DNA of 64,000 bases from Flavobacterium sp. NRK1 (GTDB lineage: Bacteria > Bacteroidota > Bacteroidia > Flavobacteriales > Flavobacteriaceae). A program made the translations under genes and the position numbers. A model generated the notes under the pieces. It searched no databases. It saw only the letters and a list, made by a program, of their open reading frames with translations, and was not told where the DNA came from. Shown piece by piece: positions 16,915 to 24,901 of this stretch. The number at the start of each line of letters is the position of its first letter. Position 1 is the first letter of the stretch. Where the stretch lies: NCBI RefSeq assembly GCF_024054175.1, contig NZ_JAMXLA010000001.1, positions 124,001-188,000 of the forward strand. Reading direction: 5' to 3'.

Positions 16915-17571
16915 TTAAAACTGCAGGCGGTGAACTTTACCAAGGTCGCCATTATCGCAATAATTAACCTCCAGATCTTTCACAATACCTGTATCCAGGC
17001 CGTAAACCCATCCGTGAAGGCAAAGCTCCTGCCCGTTTCTCCATGCGTTCTGCACGATAGAAGTTTTAGCAAGGCCGGAAACCTGTTCTTTAACGTTAAG
17101 TTCCACAAAAGCATTAAATCTGTCATTTTCATCTATAATAGAATCCAGGTATGTATTGTGGTGGCGATACACATCTTTAATGTGGCGTATCCAGTTATCT
17201 ATAAGCCCTATAGAATCGTTGCCCATAGCAGCTTTTACACCACCACAGCCATAATGCCCGCAAACAATAACGTGCTTAACCTTTAAAACATTTACGGCAT
17301 AATCCAGTACGCTTAACATGTTCATATCAGAATGTACAACCATATTTGCTATGTTTCTGTGTACAAATACTTCTCCGGGCTGTGCGCCAATCACTTCATT
17401 AGCCGGCACACGGCTGTCAGAACATCCAATCCATAATAAAGGCGGCGACTGGCCTTTTGATAGTTTCTCAAAATATTCAGGATCTTCACTCAGCTTTGTC
17501 TGAGACCATATTTTATTATTATCTAAGATTTTTTTATAAAAATCACTTGTGTGGTCGTTTATATCTGCCAT
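16915..17571 (-). CDS. can: Beta-class carbonic anhydrase
   Basis: A 218-residue zinc enzyme that interconverts CO2 and bicarbonate. The zinc ligands are C50, H106 and C109 (IGCSDSR and CGHYGCGG), with the D52/R54 catalytic dyad, all in family positions. No signal peptide, so it acts in the cytoplasm. It lies 43 bases downstream of the SulP transporter gene on the same strand, and the pair is probably cotranscribed. Together they suggest bicarbonate uptake and CO2/bicarbonate balance for carboxylases. Length is normal for the plant-type beta class. Confidence 0.95.
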   Translation of the reverse strand: MADINDHTSDFYKKILDNNKIWSQTKLSEDPEYFEKLSKGQSPPLLWIGCSDSRVPANEVIGAQPGEVFVHRNIANMVVHSDMNMLSVLDYAVNVLKVKHVIVCGHYGCGGVKAAMGNDSIGLIDNWIRHIKDVYRHHNTYLDSIIDENDRFNAFVELNVKEQVSGLAKTSIVQNAWRNGQELCLHGWVYGLDTGIVKDLEVNYCDNGDLGKVHRLQF

Positions 17572-17614
17572 AATATTAATCTTTTATATAGTTGTGCTAT
17601 GCACAAAATTTATT

Positions 17615-19225
17615 TTATTTTATTTTATGTTCCTTATGTTCTACAAATACATTTTGTTTTCCTGTACCGGTATTTTCAAGCTCATATGCTTCTTTAAAGC
17701 CTATAAGCTTAACTTTTACATTTCGTTCTTTAGCCTTAATATCCCTAAATTCCTCAATCAGGTCAAGTACGTCGTGAGCTATATATACTGTATCAGAGGC
17801 ATCAATAACAACTTTAGAATCTGCCGGTATGTCGTTAAGCGTAGATTTAATAGCAGCCTTATTTAAAAAAGAAACCTCCTGTGCAAGTTCTATATGAATT
17901 ACATCACCTTCGGCATATTCTTCTTTCCTGAAATTATAAGCTCTTTTAAGGTTGCCCCTTAAAATAAAGATAATGCTTATTATCATACCCAATGCAACAC
18001 CTTTAAGCAAATCGGTAAACACAACAGCAAGTAAGGTAGCTATAAACGGTACAAACTGATATTTTCCTTTATGCCAAAAATGTATAAATATAGCAGGCTT
18101 AGCCAATTTATAACCAACCATAATCAGCACAGCAGCTAGCGTAGCTAATGGTATTTTATTAAGCATGGCGGGTATTGCCAAAACACATATTAGTAACAAA
18201 ACACCATGTATAACTGCCGATAATTTTGTTTTTGCACCGGCACTGGCATTCGCCGAAGAACGTACAACTACAGATGTCATTGGCAGGCCACCTAATAGCG
18301 AACTTACCATATTACCTATACCCTGTGCTTTAAGTTCTGTGTTAGTATTGGTGTATCTTTTTTGTACATCCATCCTATCTGAAGCTTCTATACAAAGCAA
18401 TGTTTCAATAGATGCTACAACAGTAATGGTACCTGCGGTAATCCAGACTTTTATATTATTAAATCCTGAAAAATCAGGCATTACAATAATATTTTTAAGA
18501 TCTTCAAAAGATTGCGGTACAGGCAATTTTACCAAATGGGTCTGAGCAATCTCTAAGCGGCTTCCAGTTCTGATGAATATCTCATTCAGTACAATACTTA
18601 TTATTACTGCAACAAGTGCTCCCGGCACCAGTTTAAGCTTTTTAAGTGCGGGCACTTCATTCCAAAGCAAAAGAATTGTTATAGAAACCACCGTTATAAT
18701 AATAGCTCCTAAATGAAAATAGTCTAATGCGCCAATAATGGAAGAAAAGGTATTGCCGCCCCCCCTTTCAAAAAAAGACTGGTCTCCTTCAAAATCGGTA
18801 TCAAAACCTACTGCATGCGGCAACTGTTTTAGTATAATAATTATACCAATACCCGCAAGCATGCCCTCTATAACATTTGATGGAAAATAATTAGAGATAC
18901 TACCTGCCTTTATAAATCCAAGTATTAATTGAAAAACACCGGCAAGAAAAACGCTTAGTAGAAAAATTTCAAATGAGCCAAGCGTAGATATAGCTGTTAA
19001 TACAATAGCTGTTAACCCGGCGGCAGGACCCGAAACGCTTATATGGGAAGTGCTGAGTGAACCTACAACTATCCCACCAATAATGCCCGATATTATACCT
19101 GATAAGGGTGGAGCACCCGATGCCAGGGCAATACCCAGACACAATGGTAAAGCCACTAAAAAAACTACAAGGCCTGATGGAAAATTAGCCTTAAGACTGC
19201 CAAAAAAATTCATCTTTTTTGTCAT
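17615..19225 (-). CDS. SulP family anion transporter with STAS domain
   Basis: A 536-residue membrane protein with the 10-14 helix SulP core starting at FFGSLKANFPSGLVVFLVALPLCLG and a conserved ISVSGPAAGLTAIVL helix. The C-terminal STAS domain (about residues 425-525) contains KVVIDASDTVYIAHDVLDLI. SulP proteins carry sulfate, bicarbonate or other anions. The adjacent carbonic anhydrase gene downstream argues for bicarbonate. A start at the second Met (residue 5) is also possible. Transport substrate is an inference from context, not from a diagnostic residue. Confidence 0.9.
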   Translation of the reverse strand: MTKKMNFFGSLKANFPSGLVVFLVALPLCLGIALASGAPPLSGIISGIIGGIVVGSLSTSHISVSGPAAGLTAIVLTAISTLGSFEIFLLSVFLAGVFQLILGFIKAGSISNYFPSNVIEGMLAGIGIIIILKQLPHAVGFDTDFEGDQSFFERGGGNTFSSIIGALDYFHLGAIIITVVSITILLLWNEVPALKKLKLVPGALVAVIISIVLNEIFIRTGSRLEIAQTHLVKLPVPQSFEDLKNIIVMPDFSGFNNIKVWITAGTITVVASIETLLCIEASDRMDVQKRYTNTNTELKAQGIGNMVSSLLGGLPMTSVVVRSSANASAGAKTKLSAVIHGVLLLICVLAIPAMLNKIPLATLAAVLIMVGYKLAKPAIFIHFWHKGKYQFVPFIATLLAVVFTDLLKGVALGMIISIIFILRGNLKRAYNFRKEEYAEGDVIHIELAQEVSFLNKAAIKSTLNDIPADSKVVIDASDTVYIAHDVLDLIEEFRDIKAKERNVKVKLIGFKEAYELENTGTGKQNVFVEHKEHKIK

Positions 19226-19305
19226 AATCGAAAATATATATAATGCAATTATTCTCTCAGTTGCACATGCATATGAGAGCTGCCCAATACAGGCTTAAAA
19301 TTGAA

Positions 19306-19593
19306 TTATATAAGTTCGGGAGGTGGTGAGCATATATCCCGCGATACATTATCATGTTCACCGGGATTTGCTGAATTGATTATAGTAGTTTTTTTTGCAG
19401 GTGCAAAGAAAGCAAAATGCAGCTCCAGATAAGAAGGAGCTGCTTTTACTTCTTTTATTTCTTTCTGAATTTCCTCTTCGGTAAGACTGTAAACCATAGA
19501 CATATCAGCATCATCCTGTAACAGGCTCACAATAGTAGGAACCGCCAGAAATGACAGAAACATGAATAATACAAAGTTTACAATAATCTTCAT
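19306..19593 (-). CDS. Small exported or membrane protein, unknown
   Basis: A 95-residue protein with one N-terminal hydrophobic segment (NFVLFMFLSFLAVPTIVSLL) that could be a signal anchor. An acidic stretch DDADMSMVYSLTEEEIQKEIKEVKAA follows, then a short C-terminus with a Cys and a PPP motif. No domain recognised. It lies 80 bases upstream of the SulP gene on the same strand, so it may be the first gene of the SulP-carbonic anhydrase unit, but the gap is large enough for a separate promoter. Confidence 0.65.
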   Translation of the reverse strand: MKIIVNFVLFMFLSFLAVPTIVSLLQDDADMSMVYSLTEEEIQKEIKEVKAAPSYLELHFAFFAPAKKTTIINSANPGEHDNVSRDICSPPPELI

Positions 19594-19647
19594 GGTACAA
19601 ATATAGGTAATAATTACCTCAATATCTGTACCACCAATTTTTATAAA

Positions 19648-20148
19648 TTAAATTTCTTCTTCGCTCCAGGCTTTCATCATCCAAATGGTTTTTTCCTGCT
19701 CTTTAATAAAGTCACTCATCATAGAATTTGTTCCTTCATCACTTATTTTATCGGATTCATCAAGTATTACTCTTTCTATTTTAAGCAGGTCAGCTAATGA
19801 AGTTATAATAAGATTGACAGCATCTGTATCTACAGTTACATCTTTACCCACTTTTAACCTGTTATTTTTAATATAATCTTCAAACGTATGTAGTGGAGTT
19901 CCGCCTAATGTAAGCACACGTTCTGCAATAAGGTCAATTTTTAATTGCGCATCATTATAAAGCTCTTCAAATTTTATGTGAAGATCAAAAAAACGTTTGC
20001 CACGTATATTCCAATGGATACCGCGCAGGTTTTGATAATATACCTGGAAGTTAGACAGCAGTATATTAAGTTCTGCTGCAATAACTTCTGTTTCTTTTAT
20101 CGGCAAACCTAATGTATTCGTGGTTTCAGTTGATTTTTTTGTTTTCAT
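19648..20148 (-). CDS. dps: Dps family DNA-binding ferritin-like protein
   Basis: A 166-residue Dps protein, which forms a dodecamer, stores iron using hydrogen peroxide as oxidant, and protects DNA. The intersubunit ferroxidase residues are present: His in RGIHWNIRG, His in FDLHIKFEELYND, and Asp/Glu in IDLIAERVLTLGG. The N-terminal tail is short and Lys/Thr-rich (MKTKKSTETTNTLG), fitting DNA contact. It is divergent from oxyR with 108 bases between the starts, which strongly suggests peroxide induction through OxyR. Confidence 0.95.
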   Translation of the reverse strand: MKTKKSTETTNTLGLPIKETEVIAAELNILLSNFQVYYQNLRGIHWNIRGKRFFDLHIKFEELYNDAQLKIDLIAERVLTLGGTPLHTFEDYIKNNRLKVGKDVTVDTDAVNLIITSLADLLKIERVILDESDKISDEGTNSMMSDFIKEQEKTIWMMKAWSEEEI

Positions 20149-20256
20149 AAAATTGACGTTTTTATTGGTTTTGTAAGATAAATTTACGTAAAATTAGTTA
20201 TTTAAAATATAGGAAATATCAATAGTTTTTATAATTTTATCATAAAAATCTATACT
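20149..20256. promoter_or_regulatory. Shared dps/oxyR control region
   Basis: A 108-bp, very AT-rich divergent intergenic region. Both promoters and the OxyR site must lie here. I could not fix an exact OxyR operator by eye. Confidence 0.5.
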
Positions 20257-21207
20257 ATGACAATTACACAGCTTTACTATGTGTTAGCCGTTGCAGAACA
20301 TAAAAACTTTACGCTTGCAGCCGAAAAATGTTTTGTAACACAGCCTACACTTAGTATGCAGATACAAAAACTTGAAGAAGAACTTGATATACAGATTTTC
20401 GACCGCAGCAAGAAACCTATTCAGCTTACCGACGTAGGACAAAAAATAGTACAGCAGGCAAAGAATATAGTTAATGAATCAGGCCGTATAAAAGATATTG
20501 TAGAACAACAGAAAGGTTATATAGGAGGTGATTTTAAAGTGGGTATTATTCCTACTGTTATGCCTACCCTACTGCCTATGTTTATGGCCAATTTCATAAA
20601 CAGATATCCTAAAGTTAATCTTATCATAGAAGAACGGACAACTGAAGAGATTATAAAAATGCTTAAAAACGGGCAGCTTGATGCCGCTATTGCAGCCACT
20701 CCGCTAAACGAGGAAAGTATTAAAGAAATAGTTTTGTACTATGAACCCTTTGTAGCCTATGTACCCGAAAACAACCCCGCATATAAAAAGAAAGAGTTTG
20801 AGGTTGAAGATCTGGAAATGAATTTAAGCAATATTTTATTATTGCAGGATGGCCATTGTTTCCGAAATAATGTGCTGAATATCTGTAAAGCGGGCAACTT
20901 ACAATCTGATAATCATTTTCAGATTGAGAGCGGAAGTTTTGAAACTATGGTAAAACTTGCAGATGAAGGACTGGGAATGACATTACTCCCTTACCTGCAT
21001 ACTTTAGATATGGAAGGTAAACACAAAGATAAACTTCGTCAGTTTAAAGAGCCAAGACCCTCACGTGAGGTGAGCCTTATATATTCTAAAAAAGAATTAA
21101 AGCTTCATATAATAGAAGCATTGCGTACAACAATTGCAGGTGTGGTTAAAGGAGCAATAACTTTTCAGAACGTAGACATTACAAGCCCATTACATAAAAA
21201 GCAATAA
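20257..21207 (+). CDS. oxyR: LysR-type peroxide sensor OxyR
   Basis: A 316-residue LysR regulator. The winged HTH occupies about residues 1-60 (FTLAAEKCFVTQPTLSMQIQ). In the effector domain C201 and C210 (GHCFRNNVLNIC) are nine residues apart in the same motif as C199/C208 of Escherichia coli OxyR, so a reversible disulfide switch is expected. In Bacteroidota OxyR activates dps, katE and ahpCF on oxidation. It is divergent from dps, the classical arrangement, and ends at a bidirectional terminator. The symbol rests on the paired cysteines and on context. Confidence 0.93.
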   Translation: MTITQLYYVLAVAEHKNFTLAAEKCFVTQPTLSMQIQKLEEELDIQIFDRSKKPIQLTDVGQKIVQQAKNIVNESGRIKDIVEQQKGYIGGDFKVGIIPTVMPTLLPMFMANFINRYPKVNLIIEERTTEEIIKMLKNGQLDAAIAATPLNEESIKEIVLYYEPFVAYVPENNPAYKKKEFEVEDLEMNLSNILLLQDGHCFRNNVLNICKAGNLQSDNHFQIESGSFETMVKLADEGLGMTLLPYLHTLDMEGKHKDKLRQFKEPRPSREVSLIYSKKELKLHIIEALRTTIAGVVKGAITFQNVDITSPLHKKQ

Positions 21208-21236
21208 CTAATTCTTTTTATTGAAAGACAAAAAAT

Positions 21237-21258
21237 AAAGGAGCCAATTGGCTCCTTT
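21237..21258. terminator. Bidirectional terminator, perfect palindrome
   Basis: AAAGGAGCCAATTGGCTCCTTT is nearly loop-free, with A-rich and T-rich flanks; it lies between convergent oxyR and the 65-residue gene. Confidence 0.8.
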
Positions 21259-21264
21259 CTAATT

Positions 21265-21462
21265 TTATTGTTCAACGTAAATAAGACAAGCTTTTAATTC
21301 AGGCTTTTCGGTCGTGAAATTATTAAGCCATTCTACCAGTTGTTCAATTTCATAAGGTAAAAGTATTTTTATTGCTTTTTCTACCTCCTTACAAAACAGT
21401 ATAGGATCAAAGCTTACGCTTTCCAGAATTGTTTTTGTATAGCTAAACATCGGTCTGGTCAT
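21265..21462 (-). CDS. Small conserved protein, unknown
   Basis: A 65-residue soluble protein (MTRPMFSYTKTILESVSFDP start). It has an alpha-helical centre, KEVEKAIKILLPYEIEQLVEWLNNF read in pieces, and no signal peptide. Its end lies seven bases from the terminator palindrome shared with oxyR, which supports it as a real gene. I recognise no family and infer no function. Confidence 0.65.
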   Translation of the reverse strand: MTRPMFSYTKTILESVSFDPILFCKEVEKAIKILLPYEIEQLVEWLNNFTTEKPELKACLIYVEQ

Positions 21463-21602
21463 GATATGAAATTTATCTATTTTAATTTAGTCCGGTTGAT
21501 AAGAACGATATGTAAATGTACTAAAAAAAATTCTTCGAAAACGAAATAGTTTTCAACACTTGAGCGTTAAAATTTTCAAAACAACAATTTATTAACATTT
21601 TG

Positions 21603-22265
21603 TTAGCTTTTGAATGCGCGCAGCATTTCTCTCTTTCCCGGTGGCCCCGGAATTTTTTCTACGCTAAAACCTGCTTCAATCATCGCTTTTTTAATAATTG
21701 TTCTGCATGCATAGGTTACTAATATACCATCATTTTTAAGGGCAGCATACATTCGTTTAAATATATCCACGCTCCACAAATCAGGCTGAAACTGGTAGCC
21801 AAAAGCATCAAAATAAATTAAGTTATATCTATTCACATCATTAATATCCTGAAAAAACTGCTTACGTTTTGTTAATGAAAAGATGTTGCTTACAGGTGTC
21901 TTTGTTTCCCATTCTGCATTGTGCATAGCTTCAAAAGCCTGCTGACCATTAGGGGTTTCCAGTAATAATGGATAGTTAAGATGGGTAATTTCATCAATAG
22001 TAACGGGATACGCCTCTACTCCTGTATAATCAATTATCTGTCCGCTTTTTACACCTTCACAATATGTTATAAAAGCATTAAGCCCTGTACCAAACCCTAT
22101 CTCTAAAACAGAAATGGGCTGCCCTTGTATTAAGTTCAGCCCATTGTGTATAAATACATGATTTGCCTCCTGAATAGCCCCAAACTTTGAATGATAGCTT
22201 TCCTGCATTTCCGGAAGGTGTATGGTTACAGATCCGTCTTCTGTTATTATAAATTCTCGTTTCAA
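21603..22265 (-). CDS. mnmD: tRNA 5-methylaminomethyl-2-thiouridine methyltransferase
   Basis: A 220-residue class I SAM-dependent methyltransferase equal to the methyltransferase half of MnmC. It methylates nm5s2U34 of certain tRNAs to mnm5s2U. Motifs: SVLEIGFGTGLNAF (SAM loop), the DUF752 segment NLIYFDAFGYQFQPDLWS, and ILVTYACRTIIKKAMIEAGF. The start codon is a TTG that directly follows the TAA of the preceding gene; the next Met is at residue 20, inside the conserved region, so the TTG must be used. It therefore depends on translational coupling. The partner mnmA lies elsewhere in this window (36663). Confidence 0.9.
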   Translation of the reverse strand: MKREFIITEDGSVTIHLPEMQESYHSKFGAIQEANHVFIHNGLNLIQGQPISVLEIGFGTGLNAFITYCEGVKSGQIIDYTGVEAYPVTIDEITHLNYPLLLETPNGQQAFEAMHNAEWETKTPVSNIFSLTKRKQFFQDINDVNRYNLIYFDAFGYQFQPDLWSVDIFKRMYAALKNDGILVTYACRTIIKKAMIEAGFSVEKIPGPPGKREMLRAFKS

Positions 22266-22721
22266 TTATTTAATATAAAGTTTTTTAATTCTGGGTATAG
22301 GCCCTTCACATTTTTGTTCATGGCATTTTACACATGATGATACTGCATCATTAAAATGCATTTTGGCATTTACGGAGTCTTTATAAATAAGTTCCTGGGC
22401 TTTTAAAAATTTTGCTGCCTGTTCTTTAAAAAAGGCATCATTTTCACTTTCATCAGTCATTGCAGAAGCGTGTATCTTTAAGAAGTGTTGAGGAAAGTTA
22501 CCTATAGTGTCACCGGAGGTTATACGTTCTTTAAGCCTCATATTATCTACATACATCTGCTCCATAAGTGCTGCCATTTCTGACATCTCATACATTTTAA
22601 ACTCTTTTTTTTCAGCAGTTTTTTCCTTTACCACTTCGGCAGGCTTGTTGATATTGGATTTTTGTTTGCAACCTGCAAAAATAATAGCGCAGAGAATGGA
22701 TAATAATAAAAGCTTCCTCAT
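22266..22721 (-). CDS. c-type haem lipoprotein
   Basis: A 151-residue periplasmic lipoprotein. The signal ends in the lipobox IFAGC with lipid-accepting C18. Near the C-terminus the single haem-binding motif CVKCH (residues 130-134) is followed by CEGPIPRIKKL, a tail seen in Bacteroidota monohaem proteins. The helical region before it (residues 45-128) resembles a cytochrome c prime-like bundle, with Met residues that could be an axial ligand. The electron partner is unknown. Its start overlaps the DUF4920 stop by one base (TAATG) and its stop abuts mnmD. Confidence 0.8.
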   Translation of the reverse strand: MRKLLLLSILCAIIFAGCKQKSNINKPAEVVKEKTAEKKEFKMYEMSEMAALMEQMYVDNMRLKERITSGDTIGNFPQHFLKIHASAMTDESENDAFFKEQAAKFLKAQELIYKDSVNAKMHFNDAVSSCVKCHEQKCEGPIPRIKKLYIK

Positions 22722-23368
22722 TATTTACTTATTAGCACGCCATCGGCCATAAATTTATACTCTACTTCGGGCTTTGTTATTTTTGCTATCTCTGCTTCCG
22801 ACTTACCACCATCTTTAGCGTAATGTCTTAACTGAGCCACAGATGTTTCGCTTATAAATGCTTTACCGCTTACTATAGCTTCCTGATCGGCAGCATTTAG
22901 GGGAACGAAGAAAGCGTAATCTTTAAACTTAACAAAAGTTTCTTTACTACCTGGTAATGCTAAAGACATCCAGCAGCCTTTCTTTTGGCATACGGCATTA
23001 ATTTTAGACTTAAATTTTACATTAACTGTATCACCGGGTTTAAGTGAGTTGTATTTTTTAATCATATCTTCTTTGGTAAGTGCTTTATCTGCCACTATTT
23101 TATCACCAAAAGAAGCATATTCAACTGCTACTCCATTTGCAGGTTTTACTGTAGTAACCTCAGTTGTTTTCTTTTCAGAATCAGTTTTAACATCTATTAC
23201 TTCCACTTCATTTTCAGTCTCAGGGAGAACAACAGAATCCGTTACAGTAGATGTAGCATCCGTAGCTATTTCTGCTGATGCAGCCGGTGTTTCAGGTGCT
23301 GTCTCTTTATTCTTCTGGCACGCAGTAAGTATAATAACCGCTGTTGCTAATACTATTGATTTTTTCAT
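22721..23368 (-). CDS. DUF4920 lipoprotein
   Basis: A 215-residue envelope protein with lipobox LTAC at about residues 14-17. An Ala/Thr/Glu/Val-rich flexible linker (about 25-75) is followed by the DUF4920 domain. The domain holds CQKKGCWMSLALPG, a Cys-x4-Cys pair that looks like a metal or redox site, then FFVPLNAADQEAIVSGKAFISE. DUF4920 resembles OB-fold periplasmic domains; function is unknown. It is the first gene of an operon with the c-type haem lipoprotein and mnmD. The redox-like cysteines and the haem neighbour suggest a joint envelope role, by inference. Confidence 0.85.
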   Translation of the reverse strand: MKKSIVLATAVIILTACQKNKETAPETPAASAEIATDATSTVTDSVVLPETENEVEVIDVKTDSEKKTTEVTTVKPANGVAVEYASFGDKIVADKALTKEDMIKKYNSLKPGDTVNVKFKSKINAVCQKKGCWMSLALPGSKETFVKFKDYAFFVPLNAADQEAIVSGKAFISETSVAQLRHYAKDGGKSEAEIAKITKPEVEYKFMADGVLISK

Positions 23369-23570
23369 TATATAACGAAAATTTGATTTTATGTGACAAA
23401 TTTATACAGAATCTTTAACCTTGCAAGTTTTGTCTGCTATTTCATCTTTTATTGCACTTTATTCCATCGTTTTAATTTAAAAACACTCAAAATTATTCTA
23501 AACAGAGTGTTACTTCAATAACAATCTGACAATATAGCAATACCCTATACTGAAAAGTGTAGGGCTTTTC

Positions 23571-23620
23571 ATTTTAAAAATAAAATGTGTTGCAAATAGT
23601 GTTTATTGTATTTTAGCAAA
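23571..23620 (+). repeat. Promoter repeat, copy 1 (50 bp)
   Basis: Identical over 50 bases to 24838-24887. It contains TTG at 23590-23592 and TATTTTAG at 23609-23616, 16 bases apart, close to the Bacteroidota TTG/TAnnTTTG promoter, and ends 10 bases before the first acyltransferase start codon. A hairpin CCCTATAC...GTGTAGGG lies just upstream. Confidence 0.85.
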
Positions 23621-23630
23621 AAAAAAGGTA

Positions 23631-24704
23631 ATGAGATTAGAACAGTTAACTTTTACACGTTTTATAGCAGCTATTGCAATTGTTGTTTTCCATTTTGGTT
23701 CGGGTGCTTATCCGTTCAATAATGAGAAAATAGGTTTTATTATTCATCAAGCAAACGTAGGGGTAAGTTATTTTTATATTTTATCCGGATTTATAATGGT
23801 TGTGGCTTATAGTTCATTAGAAAAGATTAATACATTATCTTTTTTAAGAAACAGGTTCGCAAGAATTTATCCTTTACTTTTTCTCTCCGTTGTTATTTTA
23901 TTTTTACAAACCTATTTTTTTGATCCTAATTTTAGTTTTGGGATTATTAAAGATGCTATTATAAATTTATCGTTGTTACAGGCCTGGATACCATCAAAAG
24001 CACTTATTTTTAATGGACCCGCATGGTCATTATCTGTAGAAGTTTTTTTCTACCTTATTTTTCCTTTTCTGTTTAATAAGTTTTTTTTCAGGCGAAAGTT
24101 ATGGGTGGTAACTATTGTAGTAATTGTTTTCTGGATAATTTCTCAAATGACACTTTATTATCTTTCAAATTCTTCTTTTAATAAAGGCTATCCCTCACCA
24201 AGCCATGCGTTCATATTTTTTTTCCCGGTGATGCATTTAAGTGCCTTTCTTATGGGAAATCTGGGGGGTGTTTTTTTTATAAAGAAACTGGCAGGCAAAA
24301 GCGGAAGATATGATATAGCAGTTGTTTTAAGTATTATTTTTTTTATTTTGTTTTTAAAACATCATCCGTTTGGATTAAATTACCATAACGGATTACTGGC
24401 GGTAATATTTGTACCGTTTATAATATTTATGTGTATAAATAGAGGTATAGTAACAAGAGTACTTAATACACGTTTTTTTATAGTATTAGGCGAAATAAGC
24501 TTTGGTATTTATATACTTCAATTACCTGTTTTCAGATTAACAACTTCTATTGTAAGGCAGCTTAACATAACCCATGATCCTCAAAATTTATTTTATATAT
24601 CATTTGCAGTGCTTATTATATTATCTACATTGAGCTATTATTATTTTGAGACACCTGTTAGAAATATTATAAAGACCATAAAAATAAAAAGTTTCCGAGT
24701 TTGA
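23631..24704 (+). CDS. Acyltransferase 3 family membrane protein, copy 1
   Basis: A 357-residue integral membrane protein with about ten hydrophobic helices. The N-terminal AT3 signature is present: LTFTRFIAAIAIVVFHFGSG with the essential His in FHFG, then NVGVSYFYILSGFIM, RNRFARIYPL and WSLSVEVFFY. Such proteins O-acylate surface polysaccharides or other cell-surface molecules. It is about half identical to the gene at 24902, with which it shares an identical 50-bp promoter. A few bases of a truncated tatD copy follow its stop. Confidence 0.9.
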   Translation: MRLEQLTFTRFIAAIAIVVFHFGSGAYPFNNEKIGFIIHQANVGVSYFYILSGFIMVVAYSSLEKINTLSFLRNRFARIYPLLFLSVVILFLQTYFFDPNFSFGIIKDAIINLSLLQAWIPSKALIFNGPAWSLSVEVFFYLIFPFLFNKFFFRRKLWVVTIVVIVFWIISQMTLYYLSNSSFNKGYPSPSHAFIFFFPVMHLSAFLMGNLGGVFFIKKLAGKSGRYDIAVVLSIIFFILFLKHHPFGLNYHNGLLAVIFVPFIIFMCINRGIVTRVLNTRFFIVLGEISFGIYILQLPVFRLTTSIVRQLNITHDPQNLFYISFAVLIILSTLSYYYFETPVRNIIKTIKIKSFRV

Positions 24705-24778
24705 TACTTTATTATAACATCCATACCCAAAAGTCATCGGAAGATGCCAATGTTTTTGATATCGTAACCCTTATCATT
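24704..24778 (+). pseudogene. Truncated 5' fragment of tatD (duplication remnant)
   Basis: Starting on the last base of the acyltransferase stop codon, about 25 codons read ILYYNIHTQKSSEDANVFDI, closely matching the TatD N-terminus MLLYNLHTHKSSEDNNIFDI at 25950. The start codon is ATA instead of ATG and similarity ends after about 75 bases. This shows that a tandem duplication took in the acyltransferase gene, its promoter and the head of the next gene. Confidence 0.88.
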
Positions 24779-24837
24779 TCAAAAAAATATAAACACATAT
24801 ACCAAATGTAATATGTTGGAAAAGTGTGGAGTATTTG

Positions 24838-24887
24838 ATTTTAAAAATAAAATGTGTTGCAAATAGTGTTTATTGTATTTTAGCAAA
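24838..24887 (+). repeat. Promoter repeat, copy 2 (50 bp)
   Basis: Second identical copy of 23571-23620, 14 bases before the second acyltransferase start. The surrounding GAAAAGTGT motif is also shared. It should drive the second acyltransferase and tatD-tcdA. Confidence 0.85.
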
Positions 24888-24901
24888 GAAAAAGAAAAGC
24901 A

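Noticed and set aside
23541..23570. Terminator hairpin upstream of the first acyltransferase (CCCTATAC...GTGTAGGG)
   Set aside because: No + strand gene precedes it, and the second copy of this region has lost the stem, so it is recorded only as part of the duplication context.
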